Source of the DNA: Hoplostethus atlanticus | Lineage: Eukaryota; Chordata; Actinopteri; Trachichthyiformes; Trachichthyidae | Length of the DNA stretch: 64,000 nucleotides | Reading direction: 5' to 3' | NCBI GenBank assembly: GCA_034670405.1 | Contig: JAXDDX010000023.1 | Span: 4,906,207-4,970,206, forward strand | The notes under the pieces: model-generated | The model's database searches: none | What the model was told of the DNA's origin: nothing | The model's input: the letters and a program-made list of their open reading frames with translations, nothing else | Program-made: the position numbers and the translations under genes | Shown here: positions 59,780-64,000 of the stretch, piece after piece | How the letters are laid out: the number at the start of each line of letters is the position of its first letter | Position numbering within the stretch: the stretch's first letter is position 1

Positions 59780-61214
59780 CTAGTGGCAGCCGCCCCTAGG
59801 TCCCCCTAGTGCTGCCAAAACAGCTCTGATCCGTCGAAGCATGGACTCCACAAGACCTCTGAAGGTGTCCTGTGGTATCTGGCACCAAGACATTAGCAGC
59901 AGATCCCTTAAGTCCTGTAAGTTGTGAGGTGGGGCCTCCATGGATCGGCCTTGTTTTTCCAGCACATCCCACAGATGCTCGATCGGATTGAGATCTGGGG
60001 AATTTGGAGGCCAAGTCAACACCTTGAACTCTTTGTCATTGTGGCAGACTGTGGGATGTGGTTGGGCCGTTGGCTGGGTGCGTGGGGCGGAGTTGGGTGG
60101 ACAGGCGGGTTCACTCTGCCCCGACACCGGCTGTGGCAGATCGTGAGTGGAGACGGGCAGCGGGGAAGTTGCCTAATATGTGTATTCTCTATGTATGTTT
60201 CAGTGAGCAGGGACACGCTAAGAGAGCGTGTCGTGTAGCCAGAGAGAAAGCTAGAGATACTGAACCCGCAGTGAGCGGAGGAGGGCGAGGGAGCCCGTGT
60301 CTTGTTGTATTTATTTGTGTATGTTTATTTGTGAGGACAGTAACGAAGTCGGCGTTGCCGCCCTGCCCAAATACTCCCTGTCTCAGCCTCTGTCTCAGCC
60401 CGGTAGTAGCAGCTTGGCTACAGTCATCTTCCTCAAACCATTCCTGAACAATTTTTGCCATGTGGCAGGGCCCATTATCCTGCTGAAAGAGGCCACTGCC
60501 ATCAGGGAATACCATTGCCATGAAGGAGTGTACTTGGTCTGCAACAATGTTTAGGTAGGTGGTACGTGTCAAAGTAACACCCACATGAATACCAGGACCC
60601 AAGGTTTCCCAGCAGAACATTTCCCAGAGCATCACACTGCCTCCGCCGGCTTGCCTTCTTCCCATAGTGCATCCTGGTGCCATCTCTTCCCCAGGTAAAC
60701 GACGCACATGCATCCGGCTGTCCACATGATGTAAAAGAAAACGTGATTCATCAGACCAGGCCACCTTCTTCCATTGCTCCATGGTCCAGTTCTGGTGCTC
60801 ACATGTCCATTGTAGGCGCTTTTGGCGGTGGACAGGGGTCAGCATGGGCACTCTGACCGGTCTGCGGCTACGAAGCCCCATACGCAGCAAGCTGCGATGC
60901 ACTGTGTGTCCTGACACCTTTCTATCATAGCCAGCATTAACTTTTTCAGCAATTTGTGCTACAGTAGCTATTCTGTGGGATCGGACCAGACAGGCTAGCC
61001 AAAGCCCCGCACACGCATCAATGAGCCTTGGGCACCCATGACCCTGTCGCCGGTTCACCGGCTCTTCTTCCTTGGACCACTTTTGGTAGGTACTAACTAC
61101 TGCATACCAGGAACACCCCACAAGACCTGCCGTTTTGGGTATGCTCTGACCCAGTCGTCTAGCCATCACAATTTGGCCCTTGTCAAAGTTGCTCAGATCA
61201 TTACGCTTACCCAT
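59780..61214 (-). pseudogene. Tc1 transposase, split by a 388-bp insertion
   Basis: The start at 61,214 ([20 protein letters not shown]) matches the usual Tc1 N-terminus. Next come a paired-like helix-turn-helix region and the catalytic blocks VAWSDESRF (first D) and FQQDNGPCH (second D). After the insertion, SPDLNPIEHLWDVLEKQ carries the final acid, and the protein ends at RGGCH and a stop at 59,780. Removing the solo LTR and one copy of its 5-bp duplication leaves 1,047 bp, about 348 residues, with the two parts in the same frame. That is the normal Tc1 length of about 340. So the gene appears to have been open when the LTR element struck it. It is now inactive. Confidence 0.88.
60040..60422. 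mobile_element. solo LTR, 383 bp, inside Tc1 transposase
   Basis: The insert begins TGTGGCAGACTG and ends CTTGGCTACA, so it has TG...CA termini. It is flanked by an exact 5-bp duplication GTCAT (60,035-60,039 and 60,423-60,427). No internal retroelement sequence remains, as after LTR-LTR recombination. Orientation and family are undetermined; both strands start with TGT. Confidence 0.88.
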
Positions 61215-61400
61215 TTTTCCTGCTTCCAACACATCAACTTCAAGAACTGACTGTTCACTTAAATACTGTATAATAACAATGCATTCGTTTTTCTTCCTAT
61301 TTTTCTCTACTCTAGGTGACAATGGTGTAAAATGGGCCACTCAGTTCATTTAGTGCTACTACAGTAAAACAATTGTGTATTATTTCAAACAATTATTGCC

Positions 61401-61873
61401 ACTCTGCCCAGTTGTCTCCTGTGTAGGATGGGGTGCTGTCCCTGGTGCTGAAGCCCAGAGAAGCTGTCCCCCTGACCTCAGACTCCACAGTGTCTGTGGG
61501 TCATAACCTGCTCTTGGTGCTTCTCCTTTGTTGATTTTGTCATTACATCTCTTCACTTTCATTCTGTCCATCCTCTGTTTCTTCGTTTCTGATCCAGTCG
61601 TCTTCCTTGGCTGTTATTTATAGACCCTTCATCGAGGCTGAACTGCTGTTGGTTTTGGGTTTGTAGGTTTGTGACATTGTAATGTCTGATCTGTAAAATG
61701 AGACTATAGTATTAAACTAAAGTCATTATAAATTAAATACATCTTGTGTATGGCTGTCTAGATACAAGGGGTGGCTCAACTTACCCATGGGTCAACTTAC
61801 CCTGTCCTCCCCTATTTGTTTAATTCTATTATAATGATGGGCAGGGAGGTAAGAGGGACCATCCTGTAACCAG
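61401..61873 (+). other. NLR intron sequence, duplicated module
   Basis: Positions 61,640-61,790 match the intron after LRR exon 2. First about 63,515-63,625 (GACATTGTAATGTCTGATCT, TATAGTATTAAACTAA), then 63,945-63,965 (GCTGTCTAGATACAAGGGG). About 320 bp present in the second intron is missing here. Confidence 0.8.
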
Positions 61874-61982
61874 TAGTGATGGGAAGACCGACTCTTTTAA
61901 CTAACTCGATTCTTTCGAGCTGTCCGATAGAAGTGCATCGATTCTGAATCGATTCATTATGATTCACCAACAAAAACATACC

Positions 61983-62054
61983 ATCCCACGTGAGGTTTGA
62001 ACCTACAATCCTCAGCATAAGAGTCTGATGCTCTACTAACTGAGCTATACTAGT
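61983..62054 (-). tRNA. tRNA-Lys(CTT)-like pseudogene with pol III signals
   Basis: On the minus strand a 72-nt cloverleaf can be laid out. It has U8-A9, a perfect D stem GCTC/GAGC, an anticodon arm with loop CTCTTAT (anticodon CTT) and one mismatch, a 5-nt variable loop and a T arm with loop TTCAAAC. The acceptor stem does not pair, so it is not a functional tRNA. The A box (TAGCTCAGTTAG) and B box (GGTTCAAAC) are intact, and a T5 run follows at 61,976-61,972, which could end pol III transcription. Confidence 0.65.
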
Positions 62055-62197
62055 AATGGAGGCATATGAGCGCCACCCCTTTCAAACCAGATGTGTAACC
62101 AACTGTAAAACACCAACTAAATTATAGGTTAATGATAATAATATTTATAGTATTTACACAGAGTATTGCTATTGATTTCATTTTATTTCGTGTGCTC

Positions 62198-62434
62198 TTG
62201 ACTTTCTTTTTCTAATAGAGACATTTTTGTTGACCAATGTTAAATGTTAAATGGCTTATAGTTTACCCAATTACCAGTTAATTTATTAAACAACATCTTA
62301 AACAACAAAAACTGTTGACTTTCTTTTTCTAATAGAGACAGTTTTGTTGACCAATGTTAAATGTTAAATGGCTTATTGTTTACTCAATTACCAGTTAATT
62401 TATTAAACAACATCTTAAACAACAAAAACTGTTG
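62198..62434. repeat. 117-bp tandem duplication (two copies)
   Basis: GACTTTCTTTTTCTAATAGA recurs exactly 117 bp later, and the whole unit through AACAACAAAAACTGTTG is nearly identical in the two copies. Confidence 0.93.
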
Positions 62435-63155
62435 TCAATGTGTGCAGAATAGATCGCTACATTATTACATTGGCCTTTTTCACGATCTAATATGGCTCCT
62501 TGATCCGGCAGGTACGCGGAAGTAGTCTCTCTCGTTCATCAGATGTGAACCGCTCGGACATCTCGGACATCTGCTCTCTCGGTTCGCGAGATGTCCGATT
62601 GAGTCCGAGAAGTCCGATATTCATCTGCTCTCTCGTTCATCTGCTCTCTCGACTCGTTCGCGAGCCGCTCAGTCTCTCTCGTTCATCTGCTCTCTCGACT
62701 CGTTCGCGAGCCGCTCAGTCGCTCTCGTTCATCTGCTCTCTCGACTCATTCGCGAGCCGCTCAGTCTCTCTCGTTCATCTGCTCTCTCGACTCGTTCGCG
62801 AGCCGCTCAGTTGCTCTCGTTCATCTGCTCTCTCGACTCGTTCGCGAGCCGCTCAGTCTCTCTCGTTCATCTGCTCTCGTGACTCGTTCGCGAGCTGCTC
62901 AGTCTCTCTCGTTCATCTGCCCTCTCGTTCGCGAGCCGCTCAGTCTCTCTCGACTCTTCGCGAGCCGCTCAGTCGGATCAGCGGTTCTCGTCCGATGAAC
63001 GAGAGAGACTACTTCCGCTTACCCACCGGATCAAGGAGCCATATTGGATTATGAAAAAGGCCAATGTAATAATGTAGCGATCTATTACATTCTATATACA
63101 TTGACAACAGTTTTTGTAATGTTTAAGATGTTGTTTGATAAATTAACCGGTGATT
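62389..63155. repeat. long inverted repeat (foldback) around a minisatellite
   Basis: Arms of roughly 155 bp (about 62,389-62,545 and 62,985-63,155) are imperfect reverse complements. Shared blocks include ATAGATCGCTACATTATTAC, ATTGGCCTTTTTCA, ATGGCTCCTTGATCCGG and GAAGTAGTCTCTCTCGTTCA. The centre is GC-rich tandem sequence. No coding. Confidence 0.85.
62620..62970. repeat. 46-bp minisatellite
   Basis: CGAGCCGCTCAG recurs with starts at 62,661, 62,707, 62,753, 62,799 and 62,845, exactly 46 bp apart. A variant CGAGCTGCTCAG at 62,891 keeps the spacing, and two shorter units end at about 62,970. Each unit contains GTTCATCTGCTCTCTCGACT and the self-complementary TTCGCGA. Confidence 0.95.
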
Positions 63156-63326
63156 TTTTTTTTCTAGCGCTGCTATAACCGCTGCTGAATCAATTCAGTC
63201 GCGTGTGCGAGTCGAATCAGCTCACTCACTTAACTGATTCGGTTCTTTTGAACGATTCGTTCGCGAATCGGCCATCACTAGTAACCAGAACATCACATGA
63301 TCTCTTCACCACTTATTATTCTTCAG

Positions 63327-63500
63327 ACTGAGTGGCTGTCAGCTGTCAGAGAGAAGCTGTGAAGCTCTGGCCTCAGTTCTCAGCTCCGAGTCCTCCAGTC
63401 TGAGAGACCTGGACCTGAGTACCAACAACCTGCAGGATTCAGGAGTGAAGCTGCTCTCTGCTGGACTGGGGAGTCCACACTGTAGACTGGAGACTCTCAG
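63327..63500 (+). CDS. NLRC3-like gene: LRR exon 2 (174 bp)
   Basis: Acceptor TTATTCTTCAG and donor GTTAGA. Same length and phase as the previous LRR exon, about 90% identical to it by eye. It encodes [20 protein letters not shown], then [20 protein letters not shown]. The coding frame continues into exons beyond the window. A typical gene has more LRR exons and often a C-terminal B30.2 exon, not seen here. Confidence 0.93.
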
Positions 63501-64000
63501 GTTAGATCACTTGGCCTTCATGGAGGCTGACCTTTTTTGTTTGTAGTCTTGTGGCATTGTAATGTCTGATCTGTAAAATGAGACTATAGTATTAAACTAA
63601 TGTCATTATAAATTAAATACATTTTAACAGAATGTAAATGTAGTATTAATTTAGGGGCTAGTGGCACATTTTACAAAACTACTTCACACAGTAACTCAGA
63701 CCCTCAGTTCTTCTAAGTTTATGACCCCATACTCTACTTTATAAAGCCTTTAGCTAATATATAATGACGCCTCAACAGCTGCTACTTCCATGTAGATACA
63801 AGAATCATCTTTGTCATGATGAAATCACCTGACACAGTAAAAGTCACATGTTTTGACCAGTTCTCTCTTACCACTTTCTCCATCACGGATTCAGGGACAT
63901 GAATTACTCTTCCTAAATCATGATCACATGATTCATCTTGTTATGCTGTCTAGATACAAGGGGGGCACTTACCATGGAATACTCTCCTTATGTCACTTAG
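63501..64000 (+). other. NLR intron after LRR exon 2
   Basis: Begins with donor GTTAGATCAC, like the intron after LRR exon 1, and shares the duplicated intron blocks described at 61,401-61,873. No further exon lies before the window ends. Confidence 0.8.

Larger units (their letters stand above)
59762..61400 (-). mobile_element. Tc1-like transposon interrupted by a solo LTR
   Basis: Lies in the intron after LRR exon 1, opposite to the gene. It contains an otherwise near-full-length transposase frame (separate entry). I could not identify the terminal inverted repeats, so the ends given are approximate. Confidence 0.8.
61874..63280. mobile_element. hAT-like element, 1,407 bp, composite
   Basis: The ends are TAGTGATGGG (left) and GGCCATCACTA (right), inverted relative to each other, with further related subterminal TTCTTTT/GATTCG words. 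An exact 8-bp duplication GTAACCAG flanks them (61,866-61,873 and 63,281-63,288), diagnostic of hAT. There is no transposase inside. It carries a tRNA-like unit, a 117-bp tandem duplication and a large foldback structure with a minisatellite centre. It separates the two LRR exons. Confidence 0.9.

Noticed and set aside
60180..60300. A CCHC zinc-knuckle-like stretch ([13 protein letters not shown]) after a splice-acceptor-like TTTCAG
   Set aside because: The spacing between the first Cys and His is wrong, there is no flanking coding similarity, and the whole stretch lies inside a 383-bp insert with solo-LTR ends and target duplication.
61983..62054. Functional tRNA-Lys gene
   Set aside because: The acceptor stem does not pair and the T stem has a mismatch, so it is called a tRNA-like pseudogene or SINE head instead.
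62620..62970. CRISPR-like or R-Ser-rich coding array at the 46-bp repeats
   Set aside because: Units are contiguous without unique spacers and the context is an animal transposon. The ORF of 184 codons is a product of the repeat and inverted arms.

Overview
The window looks like nuclear DNA of a teleost fish, probably a percomorph, though I cannot name the species. The evidence is the density of (CA/TG)n and (GA)n microsatellites, an NLR gene with the fish-type FISNA-NACHT exon and 174-bp LRR exons, and teleost-type L2, BEL/Pao, Tc1, hAT and TTAA-site transposons. There are no bacterial genes, operons or CRISPR arrays.

From 1 to about 36.3 kb I find no exon I can defend; it is probably intergenic or one very large intron. 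It holds many microsatellites, a 15-bp minisatellite with a 75-bp higher-order period (18.1-18.3 kb), a deleted Tc1 element (8.2 kb), LINE reverse transcriptase remnants (12.8-13.4 kb), a 15-bp-TIR MITE candidate (15.7 kb), a Tc1 transposase tail (21.7 kb), a hAT element with 13-bp TIRs and an exact 8-bp target duplication (25.87-27.15 kb), and an inverted pair of an unclassified repeat (5.0 and 25.1 kb).

From 36 to 49.5 kb the DNA is repeat-rich. A TTAA-flanked element (37.9-39.7 kb) contains a perfect 40-bp hairpin. It is followed by three in-frame 3' exons of a multicopy fish gene family usually named SAMD3-like (39,753-45,537). The large second intron holds a BEL/Pao retrotransposon with a 5-bp target duplication (ATTAA) and a large internal deletion. 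The SAMD3-like stop codon is shared with a TA-flanked MITE. A 5'-truncated L2 LINE follows.

From 50 to 57 kb there is a second, nearly identical copy of a ~975-bp repeat block. A 3.3-kb stretch (53.2-56.6 kb) is then full of long G runs on one strand. Comparison with clean repeat copies suggests these are mostly sequencing or assembly errors.

From 57.6 to 64 kb lies part of an NLRC3-like (NLR-C) immune receptor gene: the large FISNA-NACHT exon and two 174-bp LRR exons, all in compatible phase. The LRR exon plus flanking intron is a tandemly duplicated module. Its introns were invaded by a Tc1 element, itself hit by a 383-bp solo LTR (duplication GTCAT), and by a 1.4-kb hAT-like element (duplication GTAACCAG). 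That hAT-like element carries a tRNA-Lys-like pol III unit, long inverted arms and a 46-bp minisatellite. The gene continues beyond the right edge.

No clearly new biochemical system was found. The most unusual objects are the composite hAT element, the MITE-shared stop codon, and the dated nest of insertions inside the NLR gene.
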